Of a stretch of DNA of 5,798 bases, positions 1 through 5,504 are shown piece after piece. The notes beneath the pieces are model-generated. The model saw only the letters and a list, made by a program, of their open reading frames with translations, ran no database searches and was not told the DNA's origin. Every line of letters starts with the position of its first letter. Position 1 is the first letter of the stretch. This stretch comes from Bacteroidota bacterium (GTDB lineage: Bacteria; Bacteroidota; Bacteroidia; Bacteroidales; GCA-2748055), in contig DAOWNM010000183.1 in the NCBI GenBank assembly GCA_030642565.1, forward strand, positions 1 through 5,798, read 5' to 3'. Position numbers and translations under genes: made by a program.

Positions 1-1
1 G

Positions 2-127
2 GAAATGCCGTTGGATAACCTTCCAACAGCCGGGGTGGTGGTAGTGACGCTGGAATCGGAAAGTTGGGACGGAATTGAACAGAAAAATGTAAAGGAGACC
101 TATGTGGATTATCCAAAAAGAAAATAG
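2..127 (+). CDS. C-terminal fragment of an unidentified upstream protein (partial)
   Basis: An open frame enters from the left edge and ends at TAG (125-127). It gives about 41 residues rich in small and hydrophobic residues (a run of valines after TAG), then a charged tail ending in YPKRK. No family is recognisable from this fragment. The frame is open from the first base, and its stop lies just before the internal ATG chosen for the Nudix gene. That fits a co-directional gene whose end is coupled to the Nudix start. It could also be a chance open frame, since only 42 codons are visible and the true start lies outside the window. Confidence 0.45.
   Translation, partial: EMPLDNLPTAGVVVVTLESESWDGIEQKNVKETYVDYPKRK
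91..97 (+). promoter_or_regulatory. Candidate Shine-Dalgarno sequence (AAAGGAG)
   Basis: AAAGGAG lies 4 bases before ATG102 and about 34 bases before ATG132, inside the end of the upstream frame. It is the only good Shine-Dalgarno match near the Nudix gene and is the main argument for the longer start at 102. Such matches are uncommon and often unused in Bacteroidota, so it does not settle the start. Confidence 0.35.
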
Positions 128-131
128 CAGG

Positions 132-527
132 ATGGCGAAGCTTATGATTGAGGTTGCCTGTGCAATCATTCTGGACGGGGAGAGGGTACTTGTCACTCAG
201 CGAAGCGACGAGATGCCACATCCGTTGAAATGGGAGTTTCCCGGGGGAAAGCTTAAACCGGGAGAGACCCCCGAGGGTTGTATCATCAGGGAGATCAGGG
301 AGGAGCTTGGTGTGGAGATTTCTGTACGACAACTGCTCCCTTCAGTGAAGCATACCTATAGTAATAACAGTGTTAAGCTGATCCCTTTTGTATGCATGAT
401 CAAGCAGGGAGATATCAGCCTGTTGGAACACAGGTCGCACCGCTGGGTGCATCGTTCTGAACTGGAACAGATCGACTGGCTGGAGGCAGATGTTGAGGTG
501 GTTGCGCTGTTAAACAACTACTGCTAG
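132..527 (+). CDS. Nudix hydrolase, MutT/NudG-like nucleoside triphosphate pyrophosphatase
   Basis: This is a 131-residue protein, close to the 129-135 residues of E. coli MutT and NudG. It carries a perfect Nudix box (G-x5-E-x7-RE-U-x-EE-x-GU) at residues 39-61, with RE at 53-54 and EE at 57-58 as the expected Mg2+ ligands. The N-terminal strand (IEVACAIIL) and the QRS and WEFPGGK segments are typical of the MutT/NudG branch. That branch hydrolyses oxidised or non-canonical (d)NTPs such as 8-oxo-dGTP or modified dCTP to monophosphates in the cytosol. The exact substrate cannot be read from the sequence. The start is uncertain. ATG132 directly follows the upstream stop and suits the family length. 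ATG102 has a clear AAAGGAG (91-97) but only a 4-base spacer and would add ten residues. The gene converges on the exchanger gene and their stop codons overlap. Confidence 0.9.
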   Translation: MAKLMIEVACAIILDGERVLVTQRSDEMPHPLKWEFPGGKLKPGETPEGCIIREIREELGVEISVRQLLPSVKHTYSNNSVKLIPFVCMIKQGDISLLEHRSHRWVHRSELEQIDWLEADVEVVALLNNYC

Positions 528-1669
528 TTTAACTGGTTCCCGATCCAGTCGGCCATATTTTTCAAAAATTCACCTATTGGTTTCCCAACGCTGGTGAACG
601 TTTCATCCACCTGGGTGGCCACAAAAATCAAAAACAGCAGGTAGATCCCCAGCATCATATATGCCTTTGGCCTGGTGAATCTTTTTCCAATCAGCATGAT
701 AGCAAGGGCCAGGAAGGTTGCGAGAAGCAGAAAGACCCACACCTCCTGGGTAAAGGCCAGAAGATCATGGTTGAGTCTCATACTCTCTCCATGGATCAGA
801 TTGTACAGAAGGATCGGGAATCCCAGTGCAAAAGCGATATCGAAAATATTACTGCCCAGAGCATTGCTTACCGCATCATCGTAATTGCCTTTCCGGGCGT
901 CTTTAATGGAAATAATGGTGTCGGGTACTGAAGTGGCAGCTGCCGAGAGTACTACTGCTACAAAGATCAGGGGAATCTGGGTAATCTCCCCAAAAAGATC
1001 AGTTGCATATACCAGCAGCCAGGTGCCGAAAGTCATCACCAGCGTACTGGTACCCAGGAGAACCCATGCCCTTGCGGCAGTTATATTTTTGCTATTCAAC
1101 ACCATAGCGGTCATATCCAGGGTAAGCAGACCACGCAGGGGTCTCCTGTTTAGGTACTCTTGGGGCATTGTAAATCCGGGATCGGCAGTTTGCCGTTTTC
1201 TGGTGATGATGAAGAGGAGTCCCAGGTACAAGAGGTAGACCAGCAAAAGGATCAGTCCGTGTTTGCCCAGCAGTTCCCCACTGAAGAGAAAGCTTACAAA
1301 AATGAGCTGTGAGAGCAACAGCATACTTCCTTCACGCAGCAACACCTTCTTGTTCAATTCAAAACTCTTACGCTTTCCGGAAGAAGAGAGTATCAGTACC
1401 ACCAGGGCAGGGATAATAAGCAGATTAAAGAGGGCACTTCCCGAGGTGACGCCCAGTCCACCTGAGAACCCGTCTGCATCACGCAGGTAGAACAGGAAGA
1501 AAATGGTGGTCAGGAATTCGGGCATGGAGCTGGCGATGGCATTAAGCGTGGCTCCCTTGATACCGGGCGGAAACTTTCTTCCCAGGTAGTCGGATGCGAT
1601 CTCAAAACCGCGTGAAGAGCGCCAAATAATGATGCAGCTGATGATAATGTAAATGATTGAAGCCAGCAT
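524..1669 (-). CDS. Na+/Ca2+ exchanger-like membrane protein (CaCA superfamily)
   Basis: This is a 381-residue polytopic inner-membrane protein with the two inverted alpha repeats that define cation/Ca2+ exchangers. Repeat 1 (about residues 39-87) has GATLNAIASSMPE, with E51 at the usual ion-ligand position, followed by GVTSGSALFN. Repeat 2 (about 240-285) has AAATSVPD with D250, then DDAVSNALGSNIFD with N274 and D277, then LGFP. A hydrophilic loop (about 157-200) separates the two halves, as in the NCX/YrbG type of fold. The likely role is exchange of Ca2+ or a related cation for Na+ or H+; the ion is not determinable here. Repeat 1 lacks the common GN-x2-GS form and has SGSALFN instead, so this is a divergent member. 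It follows the 224-residue membrane protein gene by 5 bases and is probably co-transcribed with it. Its TAG overlaps the Nudix stop codon on the other strand. Confidence 0.88.
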   Translation of the reverse strand: MLASIIYIIISCIIIWRSSRGFEIASDYLGRKFPPGIKGATLNAIASSMPEFLTTIFFLFYLRDADGFSGGLGVTSGSALFNLLIIPALVVLILSSSGKRKSFELNKKVLLREGSMLLLSQLIFVSFLFSGELLGKHGLILLLVYLLYLGLLFIITRKRQTADPGFTMPQEYLNRRPLRGLLTLDMTAMVLNSKNITAARAWVLLGTSTLVMTFGTWLLVYATDLFGEITQIPLIFVAVVLSAAATSVPDTIISIKDARKGNYDDAVSNALGSNIFDIAFALGFPILLYNLIHGESMRLNHDLLAFTQEVWVFLLLATFLALAIMLIGKRFTRPKAYMMLGIYLLFLIFVATQVDETFTSVGKPIGEFLKNMADWIGNQLN

Positions 1670-1674
1670 CTTTC

Positions 1675-2349
1675 CTACTGTTTATTGAATTTGACCAGGT
1701 GCATAATCTGGTCGTCCAGGAAATTCTCCTCGTACTCAATCAGGAACCGTTGAAAGAAACGGCTGATTCTTTTTTCGGAGAGGATCGCCATGTAACCTAG
1801 CCACTGTTCCCCGAACCAGATGGGCAGGATGTAGAGCTGATAATCCTTTCCTTGCAAGGAGATCTTTCCTGCCCGGGTAATCTGGTCGAGTTCCCGGCTT
1901 TTCTCCAGTATCTTGTACTCCTTCAAAACATTTTCCACCTGGATGTTTGTCTCATGGCCCATCACTCCACCCCCTTCGGTCTGGATAAATGCGTGGGAGA
2001 TGTCGAGGAACGAAAAGTTGTAAAACAGTACCGTAAAAGTTGTGATTCGCTCTCCCAATTGCTCAATGGTACTGATCCGCCCCGAAGCAATATCGTTTTT
2101 AATGGGGTCAAAAGCGGTGGCCAGGTTAAAAGGGATATAGCTGATCACATGGATCATAGAACCCACTACTATCACCACGATCATATAGGCCAGCAGGGTG
2201 ATTACCAGGGGATAGAGGTGATTGGGAGAGAGCTTTGTAACAAGTTTCGCCAGGGGAATGGAGAGGACAATGGAGGAGGTGACAAAAAATACCAGCAGGA
2301 GAATACGCTGCAGGTTGTAGATGAAACTGTAGGAACTGTGCCTGGTCAT
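1675..2349 (-). CDS. Unrecognised membrane protein with two N-terminal helices
   Basis: This is a 224-residue protein that I cannot assign to a named family. Two strongly hydrophobic segments (about residues 15-33 and 46-72) form an N-terminal membrane hairpin. A soluble region of roughly 150 residues follows. Its end (from about residue 160) alternates short hydrophobic strands (YQLYILPIW, WLGYMAIL) with a terminal charged helix rich in Phe and Glu, which is reminiscent of a PAS/GAF-like sensory fold; that is only an impression. No catalytic motif, HisKA, HAMP or GGDEF sequence is visible. The gene starts 93 bases from the divergent sigma-factor gene and is followed after 5 bases by the exchanger gene. 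It is therefore plausibly an accessory or regulatory subunit of the exchanger operon. Confidence 0.75.
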   Translation of the reverse strand: MTRHSSYSFIYNLQRILLLVFFVTSSIVLSIPLAKLVTKLSPNHLYPLVITLLAYMIVVIVVGSMIHVISYIPFNLATAFDPIKNDIASGRISTIEQLGERITTFTVLFYNFSFLDISHAFIQTEGGGVMGHETNIQVENVLKEYKILEKSRELDQITRAGKISLQGKDYQLYILPIWFGEQWLGYMAILSEKRISRFFQRFLIEYEENFLDDQIMHLVKFNKQ

Positions 2350-2442
2350 GGTTTAAAGGTACAAAAAAACGAAATAAATAATTCCGCATGAAACAGGGGA
2401 GAATTTTCTATCTTGTATCTGGTTCAACCCTAACAACTGAAG
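2350..2442. promoter_or_regulatory. Divergent intergenic region between membrane-protein operon and sigma-factor gene
   Basis: These 93 AT-rich bases must hold the promoters of both the minus-strand operon and the sigma-factor gene. No convincing Bacteroidota primary promoter (TTG about 20 bases before TAnnTTTG) can be placed. TATCTTGT near 2409-2416 is only a weak match on the + strand. I also see no copy here of the ECF-like motif found before the precursor gene, so sigma-gene autoregulation is not supported by sequence. Confidence 0.4.
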
Positions 2443-3033
2443 ATGTCCAACACAAAAGAACATACCGTGGACCCGCAACACTGGGTTGAAAGGCACGGTG
2501 ACTATCTTTTCAATTATGCCGTTGTGAGGGTGAATGACAGGGGTAAAGCTGAGGACCTGGTTCAGGAGACTTTTCTTGCAGGGTTGAAAGCACGGGATCG
2601 GTTCAGGGGGGAGAGTACGGAACGAACCTGGCTCACCTCTATCCTTAAAAGAAAGATCATCGATACATACCGGAAAAAGTATACTTCTAAAGAGTCCTCT
2701 TTCGGGGAGCATGAGCAGACAGTTTTTGATGGGGATTTCTACCGCAGTGAAGAGCCTTTCAGGGGACACTGGCTGGAGGGTATGGGTCCCAACTCGCATT
2801 CACTTCTGCCGGAAGGGGAGCTGGAGCAGGCAGAGCTGATGAAATTTATCAGGCTCTGTATTGAGAATCTGCCACCGCAACTGGCCGCTTCCTTTGTTAT
2901 GAAGATGATCGATGAGGAGGATTCTGATACCATATGTAAGGAGCTAGGCATTACCTCGTCTAATTTGTGGGTCATGCTGCACCGGGCAAGGTTGAGGATG
3001 AGAGATTGTTTGGAAAAAAAATGGTTGAATTGA
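2443..3033 (+). CDS. ECF-type RNA polymerase sigma-70 family factor (TIGR02943-like)
   Basis: This is a 196-residue sigma factor with regions 2 and 4 only. Region 2 (about residues 18-79) has the core-binding and -10 recognition helices, with AEDLVQETFLAGL, FRGEST and TWLTSILKRKIIDTYRKK. Region 4 (about 130-194) has LPPQLAASFVMK, then the helix-turn-helix around CKELGITSSNLWVMLHRARLRMRDCL for -35 binding. The linker of about 50 residues is long for an ECF factor and contains GHW. That linker and the SSNLWVMLHRARLRLRECLE-like end resemble the sigma-70 subfamily TIGR02943 as I recall it. One base separates its TGA from the anti-sigma start, which implies coupled translation. The likely target is the adjacent copper-peptide operon. 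It is the first gene of the cassette on this strand. Confidence 0.92.
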   Translation: MSNTKEHTVDPQHWVERHGDYLFNYAVVRVNDRGKAEDLVQETFLAGLKARDRFRGESTERTWLTSILKRKIIDTYRKKYTSKESSFGEHEQTVFDGDFYRSEEPFRGHWLEGMGPNSHSLLPEGELEQAELMKFIRLCIENLPPQLAASFVMKMIDEEDSDTICKELGITSSNLWVMLHRARLRMRDCLEKKWLN

Positions 3034-3034
3034 T

Positions 3035-3343
3035 ATGGCAAAAGGACCGGGTTATAGAATGATGGTTTATATGAGCAAGCGGATGATCGCCTGTGATGAG
3101 GCGAGCTTTCTGATCTCCTTGCGCGAAGATCACCGACTGGGTTTCAGGAGATGGTGGCAGTTGAAAATGCACCTCCTCACATGCCATCTCTGCAGAAAAT
3201 ATGCGCACCAGATAGGTCAGCTCAACCACTCCCTGGAGGTGTATCGTGATCAGTGCAGCAATGAATTGTGCGAACATCACCTCTCTCCCGAAGCTGACTC
3301 TCGTATAAGCAAGGTGGTTACCCGTGAGCTAAATGCCAAATAG
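3035..3343 (+). CDS. Small soluble zinc-finger (ZAS/zf-HC2-like) anti-sigma factor
   Basis: This protein of up to 102 residues carries the spacing of a zinc-binding anti-sigma domain: C20, then H46-x3-C50-x2-C53 (HLLTCHLC). In ZAS proteins this Cys/His cluster binds Zn2+ and clamps the ECF sigma factor; in several family members thiol oxidation or metal exchange releases it. No transmembrane helix is present, so sensing should be cytosolic, as for RsrA/ChrR-type proteins, unlike the membrane-spanning anti-sigmas common elsewhere. Two further cysteines lie C-terminally (SNELC region). The start is uncertain: ATG3035 sits one base after the sigma stop, while ATG3059, ATG3062 and ATG3071 are in frame, and AAAGGA at 3041-3046 is 12 bases before 3059. 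All choices keep the zinc motif. The gene immediately precedes the precursor-peptide gene, supporting a role as its cognate regulator. Confidence 0.82.
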   Translation: MAKGPGYRMMVYMSKRMIACDEASFLISLREDHRLGFRRWWQLKMHLLTCHLCRKYAHQIGQLNHSLEVYRDQCSNELCEHHLSPEADSRISKVVTRELNAK

Positions 3344-3375
3344 TTGTTAAAATTTCACAATCCTTCAGAATTTTT

Positions 3376-3400
3376 GTAAGGTTCTCTTCCCACCTTCGTC
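3376..3400 (+). promoter_or_regulatory. Candidate ECF-sigma promoter for the precursor operon
   Basis: GTAAGG (3376-3381) is followed after 15 bases by CGTC (3397-3400), about 40 bases before the precursor ATG. This has the shape of ECF promoters, with a GTAAC-type -35 and a CG-containing -10. It resembles the GTAACC/CGAA arrangement I recall for sigma-F of Caulobacter, which controls bufferin genes there. The link to the sigma factor encoded upstream is inference. A poor primary-sigma alternative overlaps it (TTG at 3344-3346, AATTTTTG at 3369-3376, spacer 22). Confidence 0.45.
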
Positions 3401-3440
3401 AAAATGCTCAAATTCATTATTAATCAAAAATTGTATTATC

Positions 3441-3839
3441 ATGAAAACAGACAAAAAGATCTTAAAATCCGCTACTATGATTGCGGGAGCATTATTGACA
3501 ACAACTCTGGCCGCAACACCCTCATTTGGTGCAGATATTCTGGCCTATAATCACCTTGGTACTGGCGCCCAGGTTCGTAGTCACCTGATTGATATGAACA
3601 GGAACCAGGTCAATCCCATGGAGGCCTCCGTTGTTAAGTTCGCTGAACTGAAGTGCGGAGAGGGAAAATGCGGAGAGGGCAAGTGTGGTGAAGGAGATAA
3701 AAAGAAGGATGCAAAGAAGAGTGAAGCCACTACGAGTGAAGCCACTACGAGTGAAGCCACTACGACCAAAGCAGCTGAATCCAAAAGCGCCGAGGCCAAA
3801 TGTGGTGAAGGCAAATGTGGAGAGGGCGAGAAGAAGTAA
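3441..3839 (+). CDS. Exported Cys-rich RiPP precursor, HvfA/bufferin-like (EGKCG type)
   Basis: This is a 132-residue precursor. Residues 1-30 form a Sec signal peptide: KTDKK, a hydrophobic core of about 13-25, then a likely cut near PSFG|AD. A short conserved-looking segment (about 35-50, LGTGAQVR) follows. The rest is a low-complexity tail with all five cysteines in KCGEG units: C72, C77 and C82 in one cluster, then C121 and C126 near the end. C77, C82 and C126 sit in exact EGKCG; C72 and C121 are in ELKCG and EAKCG. Between the clusters lie Lys-rich residues and three SEATT repeats. In H. influenzae HvfA, EGKCG cysteines are converted by the MNIO HvfB with HvfC into copper-binding oxazolone/thioamide groups. 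The next genes here encode those enzymes, so the same chemistry is inferred. The leader is AT-rich with no Shine-Dalgarno. The final product is expected in the periplasm. Confidence 0.92.
   Translation: MKTDKKILKSATMIAGALLTTTLAATPSFGADILAYNHLGTGAQVRSHLIDMNRNQVNPMEASVVKFAELKCGEGKCGEGKCGEGDKKKDAKKSEATTSEATTSEATTTKAAESKSAEAKCGEGKCGEGEKK
3651..3695 (+). repeat. Three tandem 15-bp units encoding KCGEG (first Cys cluster)
   Basis: Three consecutive in-frame 15-base units each encode Lys-Cys-Gly-Glu-Gly (residues 71-85). Bases differ at synonymous positions (TGC/TGT, GGA/GGT, GAG/GAA), so the amino-acid motif is conserved while the DNA has diverged. That points to selection on the peptide. These are the predicted modification and metal-binding sites. 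Confidence 0.9.
3720..3764 (+). repeat. Perfect 3 x 15-bp direct repeat encoding SEATT
   Basis: The unit AGTGAAGCCACTACG occurs three times back to back with no mismatch (residues 94-108). It encodes a Ser/Thr/Ala/Glu linker between the two Cys clusters. Exact identity, in contrast to the diverged KCGEG units nearby, suggests recent expansion by slippage. Because the unit is a multiple of three, copy changes would alter linker length without breaking the frame. Confidence 0.92.
3798..3827 (+). repeat. Two tandem 15-bp units encoding KCGEG (second Cys cluster)
   Basis: Two in-frame units encode KCGEG (residues 120-129), just before the terminal EKK. Like the first cluster they differ from each other at synonymous sites. 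Together with 3651-3695 they account for every cysteine of the precursor. Confidence 0.9.
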
Positions 3840-3863
3840 TCTGAATCTGGAAACCGGACCGGA

Positions 3864-3891
3864 AGGAGCCCCGGAAATAACCGGGGTTCCT
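3864..3891 (+). promoter_or_regulatory. GC-rich hairpin between precursor and MNIO genes (attenuator or mRNA stabiliser)
   Basis: The arms 3864-3874 and 3881-3891 pair over 11 bases with one G-T wobble, around the 6-base loop AAATAA. The core is GCCCCGG/CCGGGG. Only TCTT follows before an A-run, so the U-tract of a classical intrinsic terminator is poor. Placement 25 bases after the precursor stop and 19 bases before the MNIO start fits partial termination or 3'-end protection that would favour precursor mRNA over the enzyme genes. Confidence 0.6.
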
Positions 3892-3910
3892 CTTAAAAAA
3901 AATAGAAAAA

Positions 3911-4744
3911 ATGGAAGGCAAGGTAGGATTGGGACTCAGAAGGGATATTGCAGAGGAGATTCTTGATAGCAGGATACTCACTCCCGATTTCCTGGAGTTT
4001 GCACCGGAGAACTGGATGGGAATGGGAGGCGCCTGGAAGCGGGTTATGGATAAGGCAGTGGATCGTTTCCCCATCACCTGTCACGGTCTCTCCCTCTCGC
4101 TGGGTAGTCCGGAAGAGCTCGACTGGCAGTTTATCAGGGAGCTGAAAAGTTTCCTGGATGAAAACCGGGTGACCATCTATTCGGAGCACCTGAGCTACAC
4201 CAAAAGCAGGAATGCCCACCTTTATGACCTGTTGCCCATCCCTTTTCGCCAGGATGCTATCGATCATGTGGTTGATCGTATTCGCCGTGTACAGGATCTT
4301 CTTGAGAGACCACTGGCCATCGAGAATGTATCTTACTATACACCGGTAGCGGCTGAGATGACAGAAGTTCAATTTGTGAATGAAATTGTTGAGCGGGCCG
4401 ACTGCAAGCTGCTGCTGGATGTAAACAATGTGTATGTCAATGCATTCAACCACCGCTACGATGCAAAGGAGTTTATCGGCGCTCTTCCTCTTGAGAGGGT
4501 GGCCTATATCCATATGGCGGGTCATGAACAGGTGGAACCCGACCTGATTATCGATACCCATGGCCAACCCATCATCGACCCGGTTTATGAACTGTTTGAG
4601 TGGACCATACAAAAGATGGATCCTGTTCCGGTCCTGCTGGAGAGGGATTTCAATTTTGAGGATCTGGAACAGATCCAGGGGGAGCTCACCCAAATAAAGG
4701 GCATATTAAACAGACATTGGGAGGTAACTCATGCATCTGCGTAA
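3911..4744 (+). CDS. DUF692-family multinuclear non-heme iron oxidase (MNIO), HvfB/BufB-like
   Basis: This 277-residue protein is full length for the family (about 270-290) and folds as a TIM-barrel-like enzyme holding two or three irons. It starts directly on the family opening VGLGLRRDIAEE. Other hallmarks are FLEFAPENW (28-35), CHGLSLSLGSP (57-67), YSEHLSY (90-96), HLYDLLPIPF (103-112), IENVSYY (137-143), LLLDVNNVYVNAFNH (167-181), YIHMAGH (199-205), IDTHG (214-218) and LLERD (242-246). Conserved His, Glu, Asp and Asn in these motifs (for example H58, E92, H93, E138, N139, D170, N172, H201, D215, H217, E244) are the candidate iron ligands and active-site residues; all are present. The family oxidises peptide cysteines; the natural substrate here is most likely the EGKCG precursor just upstream. 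It overlaps the partner gene by 14 bases. Confidence 0.95.
   Translation: MEGKVGLGLRRDIAEEILDSRILTPDFLEFAPENWMGMGGAWKRVMDKAVDRFPITCHGLSLSLGSPEELDWQFIRELKSFLDENRVTIYSEHLSYTKSRNAHLYDLLPIPFRQDAIDHVVDRIRRVQDLLERPLAIENVSYYTPVAAEMTEVQFVNEIVERADCKLLLDVNNVYVNAFNHRYDAKEFIGALPLERVAYIHMAGHEQVEPDLIIDTHGQPIIDPVYELFEWTIQKMDPVPVLLERDFNFEDLEQIQGELTQIKGILNRHWEVTHASA
4719..4725 (+). promoter_or_regulatory. Strong Shine-Dalgarno sequence of the DUF2063 partner gene
   Basis: GGGAGGT lies 5 bases before ATG4731, inside the last codons of the MNIO gene. It fixes the partner's start and the 14-base gene overlap. It stands out because the other starts in the cassette have AT-rich leaders without such a site. Confidence 0.6.
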
Positions 4745-5486
4745 AGAGACCATAACGATTCAGGAGCGACTGGGTGAGTACTGCAGAACCGGCGTGGAAC
4801 TGGAGCTACCCGGGGTTACTCCCGGCAGGATCCATCACTACCGGCGTCTCATCTCCAATGTTGTTAACGATACCCTCCATACGGCCTTCCCAATAACAGT
4901 GGCCGCCCTGGGGGGGAATCAATGGGAACTGCTTGTTCAGGATTTTTTTGCAGATGGGATTCCGAAGACCCCTCAGGTTTGGAAGCTGCCCCTTGAGTTT
5001 TACCAGTATCATACCGGCAGGGAGACCGGGAAGAGGATCGGAAAACCTTTCCTGGATGATCTGCTCTATTTTGAGTGGATGGAGATTGAGATCCATACCA
5101 TGCCGGACAGACCCTTTCCCGATTTTGTGACAGAGGGGGACCTGTTTAATGACAGGCTGGTATTTAATCCTGAGCATGAGATTATACAACTCAGCTTTCC
5201 GGTACATACACACCCCGTACGTAAGGCCATTGATCTGGAGGGGGAGCACTATGCCCTGCTCTATCGTATGCCTGAATCGGGACATGTGCAGTTCCTTGAC
5301 CTCTCGGCCCTGAATATATACATTATCACACGTCTGCAGGAAGAGAAAGTGACCCTGAATGAGATCAAAAATGAGATCGCCCGTGTAGCGGGTATTGAGA
5401 GCGGCAGGTATCTGGATGAAGCACTTCAAAAATTCCTCGGGGATCTGATGGAGCGAAAACTGATCTTCGGATTTATTCAAAATTAA
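4731..5486 (+). CDS. DUF2063-domain MNIO partner protein, HvfC/BufC-like
   Basis: This is a 251-residue protein. Its N-terminal part (about residues 10-95) matches the DUF2063 pattern: RLGEYCR, LPGVTPGRIHHYRRLISNVVNDTL (26-49), AFPIT (52-56), then W65 and DFF (71-73). The middle, with YFEWMEIE and NPEHEIIQLSFPVH, is typical of the long HvfC type. The C-terminal 80 residues (LSALNIYIITRLQEE to the end) look like a small winged-helix-like domain. In HvfABC and related systems this partner binds the precursor and presents it to the MNIO; it has no catalytic motif of its own. Translation is coupled to the MNIO gene by a 14-base overlap with an internal Shine-Dalgarno, consistent with a 1:1 complex in the cytosol. 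Confidence 0.92.
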   Translation: MHLRKETITIQERLGEYCRTGVELELPGVTPGRIHHYRRLISNVVNDTLHTAFPITVAALGGNQWELLVQDFFADGIPKTPQVWKLPLEFYQYHTGRETGKRIGKPFLDDLLYFEWMEIEIHTMPDRPFPDFVTEGDLFNDRLVFNPEHEIIQLSFPVHTHPVRKAIDLEGEHYALLYRMPESGHVQFLDLSALNIYIITRLQEEKVTLNEIKNEIARVAGIESGRYLDEALQKFLGDLMERKLIFGFIQN

Positions 5487-5504
5487 TCAAATAACATACT
5501 GAAA

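Noticed and set aside
1852..2391. Plus-strand open frame (179 codons) opposite the two-helix membrane protein
   Set aside because: The minus-strand product has clear membrane helices and an operon partner 5 bases away, whereas this frame gives low-quality, His/Asp/Gln-rich sequence without a domain.
3369..3432. Inverted repeat AATTTTTG / CAAAAATT flanking the precursor promoter region
   Set aside because: Only 8 AT-rich bases per arm with a gap of 48 bases and no extension; expected by chance in this AT-rich stretch.
3651..3827. Short regularly spaced repeats that could suggest a CRISPR-like or satellite array
   Set aside because: The repeats are 15 bp, in frame, without spacers, and fully explained as coding for KCGEG and SEATT units of the precursor.
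3441..3839. Assignment of the precursor to DUF2282 (classical bufferin 1)
   Set aside because: DUF2282 peptides, as I recall them, have a different cysteine pattern without repeated EGKCG units. The KCGEG repeats place this peptide with the HvfA type.
3864..3910. Classical Rho-independent terminator after the precursor
   Set aside because: The stem is good but is followed by TCTT and then A residues rather than a T-run, so it is reported only as a hairpin with possible attenuation or stabilising function.
3893..4693. Long minus-strand open frame (266 codons) opposite the MNIO gene
   Set aside because: The + strand frame encodes every hallmark motif of DUF692. The antisense product shows no recognisable domain and reads as a shadow of the real gene's codon pattern.
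4806..5480. Minus-strand open frame (224 codons) opposite the DUF2063 gene
   Set aside because: The + strand product matches DUF2063 and is translationally coupled to the MNIO. The antisense frame has no family features.
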